From Aquibacillus halophilus (GTDB lineage: Bacteria; Bacillota; Bacilli; Bacillales; Amphibacillaceae), in contig NZ_WJNG01000003.1 of NCBI RefSeq assembly GCF_009649745.1, positions 148,877 through 212,876 on the forward strand: DNA of 64,000 nucleotides, written 5' to 3'. The notes beneath the pieces were generated by a model. It saw nothing but the letters and a program-made list of their open reading frames with translations. It searched no databases and was not told the DNA's origin. Shown here one piece after another: positions 1-8,040 of the stretch (positions are counted from its first letter, which is position 1; each line of letters starts with the position of its first letter). Made by a program: the position numbers and the translations under genes.

Positions 1-494
1 TTAATTAATGTTCTCTTCCTTTCAAGTTCTTCTACCCTATTCCATACCTCACCTTCCGTTCCACTAATTAGACACTTATTGATAACAGGCAAGGAATGAA
101 GTTTAGTTATTGGCATTAGGCCAAGTTTCTCTATAACTCGACGCGCACCAATGTTCGCAACATTGGTATTTGCTCCGATCCATTTTATTGAAGGGTCTTT
201 CTCCAATTCCCTTTTTATGTAGGATAAAATCTCTGTTCCATGCCCTTTTGAAAGGTAGCGATGGTCACTTCGTAGTCTGCCAAGCATTGCGTAGCCACCT
301 GGAAAGACAGTGTACCCGCCGATAGCAAGTAGGTTATTTTGACTAAATAGTCCATATACAGCATTAGAGTCTGACTGTACGAGTTTAGGGAAAATTCTTA
401 TAACGTAATCGTCATCTATATTTGTTTGCATTTCCCGGACCAAAGTGATGTCATCTTCAGTAAGTTTTCTCATTTGTAGTAGTCCTTGATTCAC
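1..494 (-). CDS. GNAT-family N-acetyltransferase, partial (C-terminus beyond window edge)
   Basis: A minus-strand frame stays open from a GTG at 494-492 to the window edge, about 164 codons. The GTG has an AAAGGGG Shine-Dalgarno about 8 nt upstream; an in-frame ATG eight codons later (MRKLTEDD) is the alternative start. The protein has the GNAT pattern: an N-terminal LTEDD stretch, a central strand pair (LLAIGGYTVFPGGYAMLGRL), a degenerate acetyl-CoA loop region (SKGHGTEIL) and the late IGARRVIEKLGL motif typical of the fold. Substrate is unknown. It is divergent from smpB, which in many bacilli follows the RNase R gene instead. Confidence 0.75.
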   Translation of the reverse strand, partial: MNQGLLQMRKLTEDDITLVREMQTNIDDDYVIRIFPKLVQSDSNAVYGLFSQNNLLAIGGYTVFPGGYAMLGRLRSDHRYLSKGHGTEILSYIKRELEKDPSIKWIGANTNVANIGARRVIEKLGLMPITKLHSLPVINKCLISGTEGEVWNRVEELERKRTLI

Positions 495-542
495 TTTCCA
501 TACCCCTTTATTATGATTATTCAACTTATATTCTCACAAAAA

Positions 543-598
543 AAGCTTGATTGTCTAATATTAAATTTGGAGACAATATTTAAATTGGAATCAAGCTT
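543..598. repeat. Inverted repeat in the GNAT/smpB intergenic region
   Basis: AAGCTTGATT at 543-552 is repeated in inverted orientation as AATCAAGCTT at 589-598. The right arm overlaps the -35 box of the smpB promoter, so it could be an operator. Read on the minus strand it ends in a T run, so it could also be a terminator. Confidence 0.55.
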
Positions 599-613
599 CG
601 TTTCTGTTAAAAT
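585..613 (+). promoter_or_regulatory. Predicted sigma-A promoter of smpB
   Basis: TTGGAA (585-590) and TAAAAT (608-613) are separated by 17 bp and lie about 30 bp upstream of the smpB ATG. Confidence 0.55.
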
Positions 614-644
614 AAAGCTCACGGAGCAATAGGAGGTTACTGTT

Positions 645-1109
645 ATGCCAAAAGGACAAGGAAAAGTCATTGCACAAAATAAAAAAGCAACTCACGAATT
701 TTTTATCGAAGAAACATATGAAGCAGGCCTTGTATTAAAAGGGACTGAGATCAAGTCCATCCGTGCAGGTCGAGTCAATTTAAAAGATAGCTTCGCCCGG
801 ATTGAGAGGGGAGAAGCAATCATTTACAATATGCACATTGCTACTTATGAACAAGGGAATCAATTTAATCACGAGCCAACACGTACAAGAAAGTTATTGC
901 TTCATCGGAAAGAAATTGACAAGTTAATCGGTGAAACACAACAGGCCGGTTACGCATTAGTTCCACTTAAAATGTATATAAAAAATGGAGTGGCAAAAAT
1001 TCTAATTGGCTTGGGTAAAGGGAAGAAGAAATACGATAAACGGGAAGACTTGAAGCAAAAACAAGCTAAACGTGACATTGACCGAGCAATTAAAGACAAT
1101 ATGAACTAG
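645..1109 (+). CDS. smpB: SsrA-binding protein SmpB
   Basis: SmpB binds tmRNA and delivers it to ribosomes stalled on mRNAs that lack a stop codon, for tagging and release. The 154-aa length is standard. Visible family features are the N-terminal [15 protein letters not shown] beta strand, [19 protein letters not shown], the [16 protein letters not shown] segment, [15 protein letters not shown] and the basic tail [11 protein letters not shown] that inserts into the ribosomal mRNA channel. AGGAGGT at 631-637 fixes the ATG start. It sits directly upstream of ssrA, its RNA partner, a common bacterial arrangement. Confidence 0.98.
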   Translation: MPKGQGKVIAQNKKATHEFFIEETYEAGLVLKGTEIKSIRAGRVNLKDSFARIERGEAIIYNMHIATYEQGNQFNHEPTRTRKLLLHRKEIDKLIGETQQAGYALVPLKMYIKNGVAKILIGLGKGKKKYDKREDLKQKQAKRDIDRAIKDNMN

Positions 1110-1129
1110 TTATTACCAGTTAGGAAGGC

Positions 1130-1157
1130 TTGAAAAAATCATTAAATCTGTTATAAT
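1130..1157 (+). promoter_or_regulatory. Predicted sigma-A promoter of ssrA
   Basis: TTGAAA (1130-1135) and TATAAT (1152-1157) are separated by 16 bp, about 80 bp upstream of the mature tmRNA 5' end. A second possible -35 (TTGACA, 1178-1183) has only a weak -10. The 5' leader would be removed by RNase P processing. Confidence 0.55.
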
Positions 1158-1238
1158 TAAAATTGTCGTAAAAGACATTGACAACTAAATAAATAAGAAT
1201 GCTCAATATTCTTGTTTTCCGTTGTACCCTATTTATAT

Positions 1239-1600
1239 GGGGACGTTACGGATTCGACAGGGGTAGATTGAGCTCAGGTTGCGCGTCGAGGTTACGTCTC
1301 GTAAAACGTTACACGCCAATAATAACTGGCAAAGAACAAAATTACTCTTTAGCAGCTGCGTAAGTAGCACTAAAGGATCCTTCCTATCATCGCCCGTGTG
1401 GTAGATGAAGGGTCTCAAATGAAGCGGGATACGCTATCGTCCACCGTCTGAGGATGGATAGAAGAGATTAATCAGACTAGCTCCTTGGAAGCCTGTTGAT
1501 AGGCCGAGAAGCGAGCGAACTGCCAATATATCAACTACGCTCGTAGATGCCTGAGTGCCGATATCTCTGGACGTGGGTTCGATTCCCACCGTCTCCACCA
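1239..1600 (+). ncRNA. ssrA: tmRNA (SsrA)
   Basis: The RNA starts with GGGGACGTTACGGATTCGAC, the Bacillus tmRNA 5' signature, and ends with a T-arm (GGTTCGATTCC) and CCA at 1598-1600. The 5' GGGGAC pairs with the 3' GTCTCC to form the acceptor stem. The tag reading frame encodes GKEQNYSLAAA and ends with TAA, so with the charged alanine the tag is AGKEQNYSLAAA. Length is 362 nt. The 3' end lies just upstream of a Tn7-like insertion, which leaves the gene intact. Confidence 0.97.
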
Positions 1601-1622
1601 ATACATAATTGGTGGTTTTTTA
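1595..1622 (+). terminator. Rho-independent terminator of ssrA
   Basis: CCACCAAT (1595-1602) pairs with ATTGGTGG (1608-1615) over an ACATA loop, followed by six T. The left arm shares bases with the tmRNA 3' end. The transposon's target duplication begins two bases later. Confidence 0.85.
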
Positions 1623-1623
1623 A

Positions 1624-1628
1624 TTTTA
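1624..1628. repeat. Target-site duplication TTTTA, left copy
   Basis: TTTTA directly precedes the TGTGAC left terminus and is repeated exactly at 39362-39366 after the right terminus GTCACA. A 5-bp duplication is the Tn7-family hallmark. Confidence 0.9.
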
Positions 1629-1698
1629 TGTGACGTAAAGCATAAGATTTCCGTTTGGAAAGCTTATGCTTTATTTTATCTTAGGAAAGTTTATGCTT
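1629..1698. repeat. Left transposon end with three TnsB-type sites
   Basis: Three related copies are visible. The terminal one is 1629-1652 (TAAAGCATAAGATTTCC inward). The second, 1654-1673, contains GGAAAGCTTATGCTTTA in inverted orientation. The third, 1681-1698, contains GGAAAGTTTATGCTT, also inverted. Copies one and two face each other and form a near-perfect palindrome. Confidence 0.8.
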
Positions 1699-1916
1699 GA
1701 TTTCATGAAAAATTGTCATTTCAATTAAAGATAAAGATATATAAACACAGTCTAATCTTTAAAAAGAATACCGTTTAAGAATAGTATATCATTTTCAGTT
1801 ATAGGATCTGATAACACCCCAAATTTTTCACCCTCAAATTTCCCCACCAGATAACATCAAATACTTCAAAAATTAGTAAAAAGTATACTAAGAAGTACTA
1901 GAAAACCAGAAAATAG

Positions 1917-2168
1917 TTTCTTACCTATTCAATTTTTTCGTTATCCGCGAAAGACACATTTGCCTTAAGAAATTGCGTCTATTTTAGAGAGCAATTAAAA
2001 AGAAATGGCAAAGATGGCTTTTTTCAATGGCAGTATCTTAAGTTGTGGAATAGTTTCGAACATATTGAATCAGATTCACATAAAGAAGTTTCTAGCTATC
2101 TAACTTATAAATTTAAAACCTTCGTTAATCAGTTCAGATTGTGGGATAAACTATCTCAGAAGATTTGA
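1917..2168 (+). pseudogene. C-terminal fragment of an unidentified protein
   Basis: A frame without a good start runs from an upstream TAG to TGA at 2166-2168. Its last ~60 residues look like real coding sequence (NGKDGFFQWQYLKLWNSF, then SYLTYKFKTFVNQFRLWDKL). No ribosome-binding site or initiator precedes it, so it is probably a decayed 3' remnant of cargo. Family not recognised. Confidence 0.35.
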
Positions 2169-2194
2169 ATTTAATAGAATATTTTGGCAAATTA

Positions 2195-2203
2195 TGGTAT
2201 AAT
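2195..2203 (+). promoter_or_regulatory. Extended -10 promoter of the Thoeris genes
   Basis: TGGTATAAT combines a TATAAT box (2198-2203) with an upstream TG, about 37 bp before the thsB ATG. The -35 region is weak, as expected for an extended -10 promoter. Confidence 0.5.
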
Positions 2204-2240
2204 TATAACTGTTAAGTAACTTATATTGGGGGAATATGTA

Positions 2241-2687
2241 ATGGCAAGAAGAACTTTTTTTAGTTTTCATTATCAACGGGATGTTTGGAGGGCAAATGTT
2301 GTTCGTAATAGTGGAGTAGTAATAGGTTCATCTGCAGCAGGTTTTTATGATGCATCACTTTGGGAGGAAGCTAAAAAAAAGGGTGATGTAGAAATTAAAA
2401 AAATGATTGATGAAGGACTTAGGAATACTTCAGTAACTGTTGTGTTAATAGGTGCAAAATCAGCGGGTCGAAAATACATTAATTATGAAATTGAACAGAG
2501 TATTAAAAGAGGTAATGGGATACTAGGTATCCATGTACATAATATTAAAAACAAAGATGGCGAAACCGACGAGAAAGGAGCAGTTCCTACAAAACTTATT
2601 AATGGTGGGTATAAAGTTTACAATTGGCCATTTGATAGCGATAAATTTTCAAAGTGGGTTGATGATGCCTATAATGCTGCAAATTGA
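2241..2687 (+). CDS. thsB: ThsB, Thoeris TIR-domain NAD-dependent signal synthase
   Basis: The 148-aa protein is a stand-alone Thoeris TIR domain. In this family, phage infection triggers TIR conversion of NAD+ to a cyclic ADP-ribose isomer that activates ThsA. Visible features are the N-terminal RTFFSFHYQRDVWRANVVRN typical of ThsB, SVTVVLIGAKSAGRKYINYE with E83 at the expected catalytic position, and GILGIHVHNIKN. I chose ATG 2241 because GGGGGA lies just upstream; an upstream in-frame TTG at 2226 lacks a site. thsA follows 80 bp downstream in the same direction. The gene is intact. Confidence 0.92.
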   Translation: MARRTFFSFHYQRDVWRANVVRNSGVVIGSSAAGFYDASLWEEAKKKGDVEIKKMIDEGLRNTSVTVVLIGAKSAGRKYINYEIEQSIKRGNGILGIHVHNIKNKDGETDEKGAVPTKLINGGYKVYNWPFDSDKFSKWVDDAYNAAN

Positions 2688-2700
2688 ATTATATAACTCT

Positions 2701-2736
2701 AAAGAGCGATGCCTATTTATAGAAGTATCGCTCTTT
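2701..2736 (+). terminator. Hairpin between thsB and thsA (terminator or attenuator)
   Basis: AAAGAGCGAT (2701-2710) pairs perfectly with ATCGCTCTTT (2727-2736) over a 16-nt loop, followed by AATTTG rather than a strong T run. It could lower thsA expression relative to thsB. Confidence 0.6.
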
Positions 2737-2767
2737 AATTTGATTTAGTATAAAGGAGGTAGATCTA

Positions 2768-4210
2768 TTGTATAGCGCAAAGATAAAAGAATTTATTAGA
2801 ACTTATGTAAAAGCATTAAATGAAGGTAATGCAGCAATCTTTGCTGGTGCCGGACTATCTAAACCTGCTGGTTACGTTAATTGGAAGGAACTAATGAGAG
2901 AGATTGCAGAAGATCTTAATCTAGATATAGATATGGAGTCCGATTTAATAGGGTTAGCTCAGTATCATGTAAATGAGTATGAAGGGCGAAATAAAATTAA
3001 TCAAATTCTTGTGGAAGAGTTTACTAAAGATGTGAAAACTACAGGCAACCATAAGATACTATCAGATTTACCAATCAATACTTATTGGACAACAAACTAT
3101 GATAAATTAATTGAAGCAAATTTAGAGGCTAACAATAAAAAAGTGGATACTAAAATAGTACCTGAAAATTTAAGTTATACAGTTCCTGATACCGATGCTA
3201 TCTTATATAAAATGCATGGGGATAGTTCGTTATCTCATCAAGCTGTATTAACTAAAGATGATTATGAAGGATATGATTTAAATCGCAAATTATTTAGCAC
3301 AGCACTTCAGGGAGATCTAGTATCTAAAACCTTTCTATTTATAGGGTTTAGTTTTGACGATCCAAATCTTTCTTATATATTAAGTCGTATTAGAATTTTG
3401 TTGGGTGAAAATTCTAGAAACCATTACTGTTTTATGAAAAGAGTTGGAAGAGATGATTATGGATCCGACAATGAATTCCGTTATGCTGAAATTAAGCAAG
3501 AGTTAAAAATTAAAGATTTGAAACGGTATAAGATTAGTGTTCTTCTTGTAGACAGTTATAATGAAATCACAGAAATACTAAAGCATATTCACAACATTGT
3601 AACTAGAAAGAATATATTTATATCAGGAAGTGCAACAGATTTTGGTGAATGGGGAGAAACCAAAACTTATGAATTTAGTACCAACTTAAGTAAAGAGGTT
3701 ATAACAAATAAAAATAATATTATATCAGGATTTGGTCTTGGGATCGGCAGTTGTATAATTGCAGGAGCTTTGGAAGAGCTTTATAAAAACAATGAAAAAA
3801 GAATAGAAAACAGACTAAAATCAAGACCTTTTCCTCAAGTTACAACTGGTGGAATACCGCTAAAAGAATTATGGACTAAATATCGTGAAGAGATGCTTTC
3901 AGGTGTAGGTGTTTCAATCTTTATCTTTGGTAATAAAGAAGACAAAAAAACAGGTGAAATAATAGGTGCTAATGGTATGAAGGAAGAATTTGACATTTCA
4001 ATAAGGAATGGTGCTATTCCTATTCCTGTAGGAGCTACTGGTTTTACGGCTCAGGAGTTATGGGAAATTGTTATGAGTAACTTTAATAATTATGTTGGTG
4101 TAGATGCACTTAAACCTCTGTACGAGAGCTTAGGCGATAAGACCAAAACTGAATCAGAATTGATAGAAATTGTAATTAACATAGTTAAAGAACTTACAAA
4201 GTACTACTAA
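2768..4210 (+). CDS. thsA: ThsA, Thoeris SIR2-SLOG effector NADase
   Basis: ThsA is the Thoeris effector: binding of the TIR-made signal to its C-terminal SLOG domain activates the SIR2 domain, which depletes NAD+ and aborts infection. The SIR2 domain spans about residues 1-280, with IFAGAGLS (24-31), TTNYD containing N110, MHGD containing H150, and FIGFSFDDPNL. The SLOG domain spans about 282-480, with IFISGSATDFGEW, SGFGLGIGS and SRPFPQ. Length (480 aa) and order match characterised ThsA. It starts with TTG behind a strong AAAGGAGGT at 2752-2760. Confidence 0.94.
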   Translation: MYSAKIKEFIRTYVKALNEGNAAIFAGAGLSKPAGYVNWKELMREIAEDLNLDIDMESDLIGLAQYHVNEYEGRNKINQILVEEFTKDVKTTGNHKILSDLPINTYWTTNYDKLIEANLEANNKKVDTKIVPENLSYTVPDTDAILYKMHGDSSLSHQAVLTKDDYEGYDLNRKLFSTALQGDLVSKTFLFIGFSFDDPNLSYILSRIRILLGENSRNHYCFMKRVGRDDYGSDNEFRYAEIKQELKIKDLKRYKISVLLVDSYNEITEILKHIHNIVTRKNIFISGSATDFGEWGETKTYEFSTNLSKEVITNKNNIISGFGLGIGSCIIAGALEELYKNNEKRIENRLKSRPFPQVTTGGIPLKELWTKYREEMLSGVGVSIFIFGNKEDKKTGEIIGANGMKEEFDISIRNGAIPIPVGATGFTAQELWEIVMSNFNNYVGVDALKPLYESLGDKTKTESELIEIVINIVKELTKYY

Positions 4211-4230
4211 AAAACATAACTCCATTATCT

Positions 4231-4266
4231 CAATCTCGAGTCTTTCATTTAGAGGCGAGATTGTTT
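4231..4266 (+). terminator. Terminator after thsA
   Basis: CAATCTCG (4231-4238) pairs with CGAGATTG (4256-4263), followed by TTT. Confidence 0.65.
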
Positions 4267-4367
4267 AATATTATTACAAATTAAAAATCCCAAAAATACA
4301 AGCTACGATTTCAAATATTTGTTACTTGGCATTCTTTTAATCCTGGTATATTCATGATAAAATCCAT

Positions 4368-4440
4368 ATACACACAACCTCCATTCTACTTGTTTCTCGA
4401 CAATTCAAGTATATAAGAATGTAAAGGTTGCGTGTATTTT
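4368..4440 (+). repeat. Long imperfect hairpin downstream of Thoeris
   Basis: ATACACACAACCT (4368-4380) pairs with AGGTTGCGTGTAT (4425-4437) with one mismatch. Inner pairs CATTCT/AGAATG and ACTTG/CAAGT extend the stem, and TTTT follows. It may be a terminator, a small structured RNA or a small mobile remnant. Confidence 0.5.
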
Positions 4441-4521
4441 TATTTTCAGAATTGTATCTGAACCCCAACAAATATTATCAGAACCACTAAAAAGCAATAT
4501 AGGAACTGTGTTAATCATAAT

Positions 4522-4806
4522 ATGTTATTTGATATTTACAGTCATTTAGTAAAATTATATAACACACCAGATTATGACAGGTTATATATACAGGTAAGCG
4601 AGATTTTTGAAAATCTTTTTTCTGAACAGTCGAGGGACTATAACGGTCATTTATATAGGGATTTTTTAGATGTAGTAATGAGTAACAATATGATGAGTCG
4701 AATTCTATATAAACTTTTACAGAAGCCATTAGGCTTTAGACCGTATAACGAATTACTAGCTACTGCTTGGAATAATGTGAAAATCGAGCTGAAAGGTACA
4801 GATTAG
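4522..4806 (+). CDS. Hypothetical protein (possible remnant)
   Basis: The 94-aa frame has no recognisable domain and no clear Shine-Dalgarno before ATG 4522; the frame is open back to 4462. The composition (charged helical N-terminal half, RPYNELLATAWNNVKIEL tail) is plausible for a small globular protein. It may be a fragment of a longer gene. It lies among decayed cargo after Thoeris. Confidence 0.4.
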   Translation: MLFDIYSHLVKLYNTPDYDRLYIQVSEIFENLFSEQSRDYNGHLYRDFLDVVMSNNMMSRILYKLLQKPLGFRPYNELLATAWNNVKIELKGTD

Positions 4807-4926
4807 TGAAGGATTAGAACAATATAATCCAAGTCTGTGTTTAGTATTCAACAATCGGGCGCATTTATGGAATAAGACTAGCCCACACTTTTCCTTATCG
4901 GACCAGATTGTGGATTAACTCTTGTA

Positions 4927-4952
4927 TTGCGTAGTAGACTCTTACTACGCAA
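4927..4952. repeat. Cargo repeat, first-hairpin unit only
   Basis: TTGCGTAGTA and TACTACGCAA form a perfect 10-bp palindrome around GACTCT. A near copy occurs near 23680, and related hairpins begin the fuller cargo repeats at 6168, 13708, 15638 and 16818. Confidence 0.7.
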
Positions 4953-5136
4953 TAAGCTTTTCTATATCCGAGCTAATATTTTACTTACTACTCCGATTTT
5001 CTATGGTAAAGTATGACTTTATATTGGTAGCTTACTAAGGTAAAAAGTAAAAGAAATAAGGGTTTTCCTTAAATCATAAGTTATTTTTGTTATAATTAAT
5101 TTATATTAAAAATAATTATTAAAAGAGGTTTTTTTA

Positions 5137-6042
5137 ATGACTTACAAAGCTGCAAAGGATTTATTAGAGTTAGTAAATTTATATATACAAGGAAAAACAT
5201 TATTTTTATCTAAAACAACAGAGAATGATATTTCAATTATAAAAACATTAGAGAACAATAATAGTGATGTTAACATTAAAGAAGGTGAAACTTTAGGAAT
5301 AGAAGAATCATACTGACAGAAGATATTCTTTGGTGGTCGGGAACCACTTTTAATAAATGATACTCATAAACATGAATTTACGAAACATTTACCTATAACA
5401 CACGAAGCTAATATACGGGCATATTTGGGTGTTCCTATTTTTTATAACAATGGAAATATGTATGGAACATTATGTGCAATAGACAGTAAAATATCAAATT
5501 TTACAAAGAAAGACATAGAGATATTACAAAAATTTTCTAACTTATTTACATATGTAATAGAACTAGAGAAGAAGGTTCATTATGATTCTTTAACAGAACT
5601 TTATAGTAGAAATTATTTATATGATAATTTTAATTATATATCAGATAAAGGGACTTTAATGCTCCTTGATTTAGATGGATTTAAGGAAGTAAATGATGTC
5701 CATGGTCATCATGTAGGTGATAAAGTTCTAAAAGAAGTGGGGAAACGTATTAAGGAATTCTTAGATGCTGATAGTTTAGGTGTACGGTTAGGCGGAGATG
5801 AGTTTGTTATCCTTATTCCGAACTTACAAGATGATTTAGAAATAGAATACAAAGCTAATCGCATTTTGGGTGTATTATCTGACTGGAAAAACTTTGATAT
5901 AAATATATCTGCTTCTATTGGCATTATTAAATTTCCTTATTATGATGAGATTAGTTTGGAAAACCTGTTAAAAAAAGCTGATAATGCAATGTATCAAGCA
6001 AAAGTAAAAGGTGAAAATTGCTTTCATGCTTTTAGTGAATAG
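5137..6042 (+). CDS. GAF-GGDEF diguanylate cyclase with in-frame UGA at codon 60
   Basis: Read through one TGA (5314-5316), this is a 301-codon protein: a GAF-type sensor (about residues 1-140) and a GGDEF domain that makes cyclic di-GMP. GGDEF features are SLTELYSRNYLYD, LLDLDGFKEVNDVHGH, the active-site RLGGDEF, and a C-terminal SIGIIKFPYYDE then KKADNAMYQAKVKGEN. The UGA lies in GIEESY-UGA-QKIFFGG, a position held by Cys in GAF-GGDEF relatives as I recall them. No other stop or frameshift is seen. Start ATG 5137 follows AGAGG; TATAAT at 5091-5096 may be its promoter. It is either a pseudogene with one nonsense change, with translation possibly restarting at GTG 5428, or a selenoprotein; see the hairpin entry. 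Confidence 0.75.
5314..5348 (+). other. UGA plus SECIS-like hairpin in the first GAF-GGDEF gene
   Basis: The TGA at 5314-5316 is followed after 21 nt by the loop CGGGA (5338-5342), closed by GTGGT (5333-5337) with ACCAC (5343-5347) and an outer G-T pair. Spacing and a G early in the loop agree with bacterial SECIS elements. The second GAF-GGDEF gene has the same geometry with a different stem sequence. Confidence 0.5.
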
Positions 6043-6167
6043 TATTTGTTGCAGGAGTAAATCTACTTATTGAATCATTATTAAAAATAATGAAAATCCC
6101 CATCGGTAAAGGGACATTTTTTATTTTTTATAAATAAGCTAACTAACAATCAGTATCTTTTGATATA

Positions 6168-6299
6168 CAGTACAACGATACTGCACATTCAAACGAAATC
6201 TATTTTTGCAGATTTGTGAAAAAATGTACTTAAAGTAACGGGTGCGATTGCTGAACAAGTAGCACTCGTTTCTTTTGTTATAAAGCAGGTTTGTTCAAG
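6168..6299. repeat. Cargo intergenic repeat, near full length
   Basis: It has a first hairpin around AGTACAACGATACT, the linker CATTCAAACGAAATCTATTT, then TGTACTTAAAGTAACGGGTGC with the partner GCACTCG and the tail GCAGGTTTGTTCAAG. The same modules recur at other cargo junctions. Confidence 0.65.
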
Positions 6300-6356
6300 A
6301 AGAACGATTTTTTTAGGAAATATTGTCCTATTTATATTAAGAAAGGATGTTTAAAA

Positions 6357-6834
6357 GTGGAAATACGCAATGTGAAAAGTTCTGACTGTAACGTAATCTC
6401 ACCTTTAATTAACGAATGGTGGGGTGGAAGGCAAATGTCCGATATGTTGCCTAAGTTATTCTTTGTTCATTTTAATAATACAAGTTTTATTGCTGAAAAA
6501 GATGGAGAAATTGTTGGCTTTTTAATTGGCTTTCTCTCTCAATCTGATACGGATGTTGCATACATACATACATTTTGTTGGAGTTAATCCTGAGTACCGT
6601 AAAAACCAAATTGGAAAGCAACTTTATAATGAATTTTTTAATGAGGTAATAAAGAATAATAGAAATGTCGTTCGTGCTGTAACTTCACCAGTAAATAAGG
6701 TCTCAATTGCTTATCATACCAAGATGGGATTTAATATTGATAATGGTGACAAAGTAGTTAATGGGGTGTATGTTTTTTTCGATTACGATGGTCCAAATCA
6801 AGATAGGGTATTGTTTGTTAAGAGGATAGATTAA
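6357..6834 (+). pseudogene. GNAT acetyltransferase disrupted by a tetranucleotide frameshift
   Basis: Two overlapping frames make one GNAT protein. The first, from GTG 6357 behind AAAGGA, reads VEIRNVKSSDCNVISPLINE and ends in the core strand ([14 protein letters not shown], stop at 6587). The second supplies [19 protein letters not shown], the acetyl-CoA loop and helix, and the C-terminal half to 6834. The shift lies in GCATACATACATACATT near 6557-6573, where removing one 4-bp unit restores [14 protein letters not shown]. The rest is intact, so it could be a recent or reversible slippage event rather than old decay. Confidence 0.75.
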
Positions 6835-6849
6835 AACTTTATTCTTGTT

Positions 6850-6915
6850 GTGCTAACGAGTGCTTTCCTTGAATAAGGAATTGCATCCTTGTTCCACTAA
6901 CGCAGTAGGTTACTG
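6850..6915. repeat. Cargo intergenic repeat, second-hairpin unit
   Basis: GCTAACGAGTGCTTTCCTTG, AATAAGGAATTGCATCCTTG and TTCCACTAACGCAGTAGGTT form the second-hairpin module (GAGTGC/GCATCC arms flanked by CTAAC and GGTTA). Confidence 0.7.
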
Positions 6916-7026
6916 GCTATAAGGGACATAGTGAAATTTGCACTATTATAGTTGGGAGGCTTACCAATTGCATATAAAAATGAACAGGTCTAAGACCTGC
7001 CCCAACTGAAACTATACTATTTAATT

Positions 7027-8040
7027 TCATATATTCTTTTTAGCTAACTCATCCCTGTCTGATGCCATTGGAGGTTGTTCTAACCATTTATTTTTTATCA
7101 TGATATTTGCTCCATCCTCAGAATATAACTGAATTTCTAAAGATAGTCTATTATACATTACACCTATATCTACTCTGGGACTTTGAGCAATACTTGTACC
7201 ATAAAAACCAATACTTAGAGAGATCAAAGCAGAAGTATAAAACATCATGATTTTATCAGAAAATGTTTGAGTTGTGCTGTTTGTAATTTCTGTTGCCCAT
7301 GAAGTAGGAATAGGGAGATTACTTTCTTCTAATTTCGTCCCAAATAATTTACTATGCTTTTTTGCAATTTCTATACCTCTTATAAAGAATTGTTTAACAT
7401 CCTTTTCCTGTGCAACCTGACTAAAACCAGTAAGGGTAGATGACCCTAAAGCATTCCTTTGAAGATTTGCATATAAATTAGCGACCTCCGCTGCTAATAA
7501 GGGTCTTTTGTCTGTAAGTATATCCCATAAGAAACCTTGCTTTTTTACAAAGTCCACTTGTTCTATGTTTGGTAGATAAGGAGACCTTATGTACAGACCT
7601 TTTGACAATAATAAATCCTTCGACATCTTATATAATTCCGTTGTCTTTGAAAGACATTCCGTGTAGTAGTCTGTTATATCTGTTCTTACAGATGCTGATA
7701 AACTTGCGGCATACGTAGTAAGTCCCATCATAGCCATCTGATGAATATAATTTAATACATAGCTATCTGAATACAATCTAGGAGCAGTTAAATCAACATC
7801 TTCCTCTACCTTAAATCCATGAGGTACTTTGTTCTTTTCCTCAGTGAATATTGTGGTTAACTTTTGTATGTGAGCCTGTGATAGCTCTAAAGCATGAGCA
7901 ATTACAGGTTTAATCTCAGCATCCTCAGCCTTTTCTAAAAAGTAAGTTAACATACAAATACTTGCACTATCATTCATGTATTGAGCCCATAGTTGAGCTA
8001 TTTCTGTTGATGTAAGCCTAATTTGTTTTTCCTGTTCCAA
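7027..8040 (-). CDS. DUF3231-family protein
   Basis: The 337-aa protein matches the DUF3231 family, common in sporeforming bacilli: two related ferritin-like halves of long helices, an N-terminal half with TSTEIAQLWAQYMNDSAS and a second half with RPLLAAEVANLYANLQRNALG, ending KNKWLEQPPMASDRDELAK. Function is not established. The start is a TTG at 8040 behind a GGGGG-type site. A second, decayed copy lies at 19500-20336 in the same transposon. Confidence 0.82.
   Translation of the reverse strand: MEQEKQIRLTSTEIAQLWAQYMNDSASICMLTYFLEKAEDAEIKPVIAHALELSQAHIQKLTTIFTEEKNKVPHGFKVEEDVDLTAPRLYSDSYVLNYIHQMAMMGLTTYAASLSASVRTDITDYYTECLSKTTELYKMSKDLLLSKGLYIRSPYLPNIEQVDFVKKQGFLWDILTDKRPLLAAEVANLYANLQRNALGSSTLTGFSQVAQEKDVKQFFIRGIEIAKKHSKLFGTKLEESNLPIPTSWATEITNSTTQTFSDKIMMFYTSALISLSIGFYGTSIAQSPRVDIGVMYNRLSLEIQLYSEDGANIMIKNKWLEQPPMASDRDELAKKNI

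Noticed and set aside
1233..1418. Minus-strand 61-aa frame over ssrA
   Set aside because: It is antisense to the tmRNA, a strongly structured RNA gene.
1600..1628. Integrase-type genomic island at ssrA
   Set aside because: No integrase gene and no duplicated tmRNA 3' end at the far boundary; the 5-bp duplication and tns genes explain the insertion.
4368..4440. Retron-like non-coding RNA next to Thoeris
   Set aside because: No reverse transcriptase is near; the only one in the window belongs to the group II intron 17 kb away.
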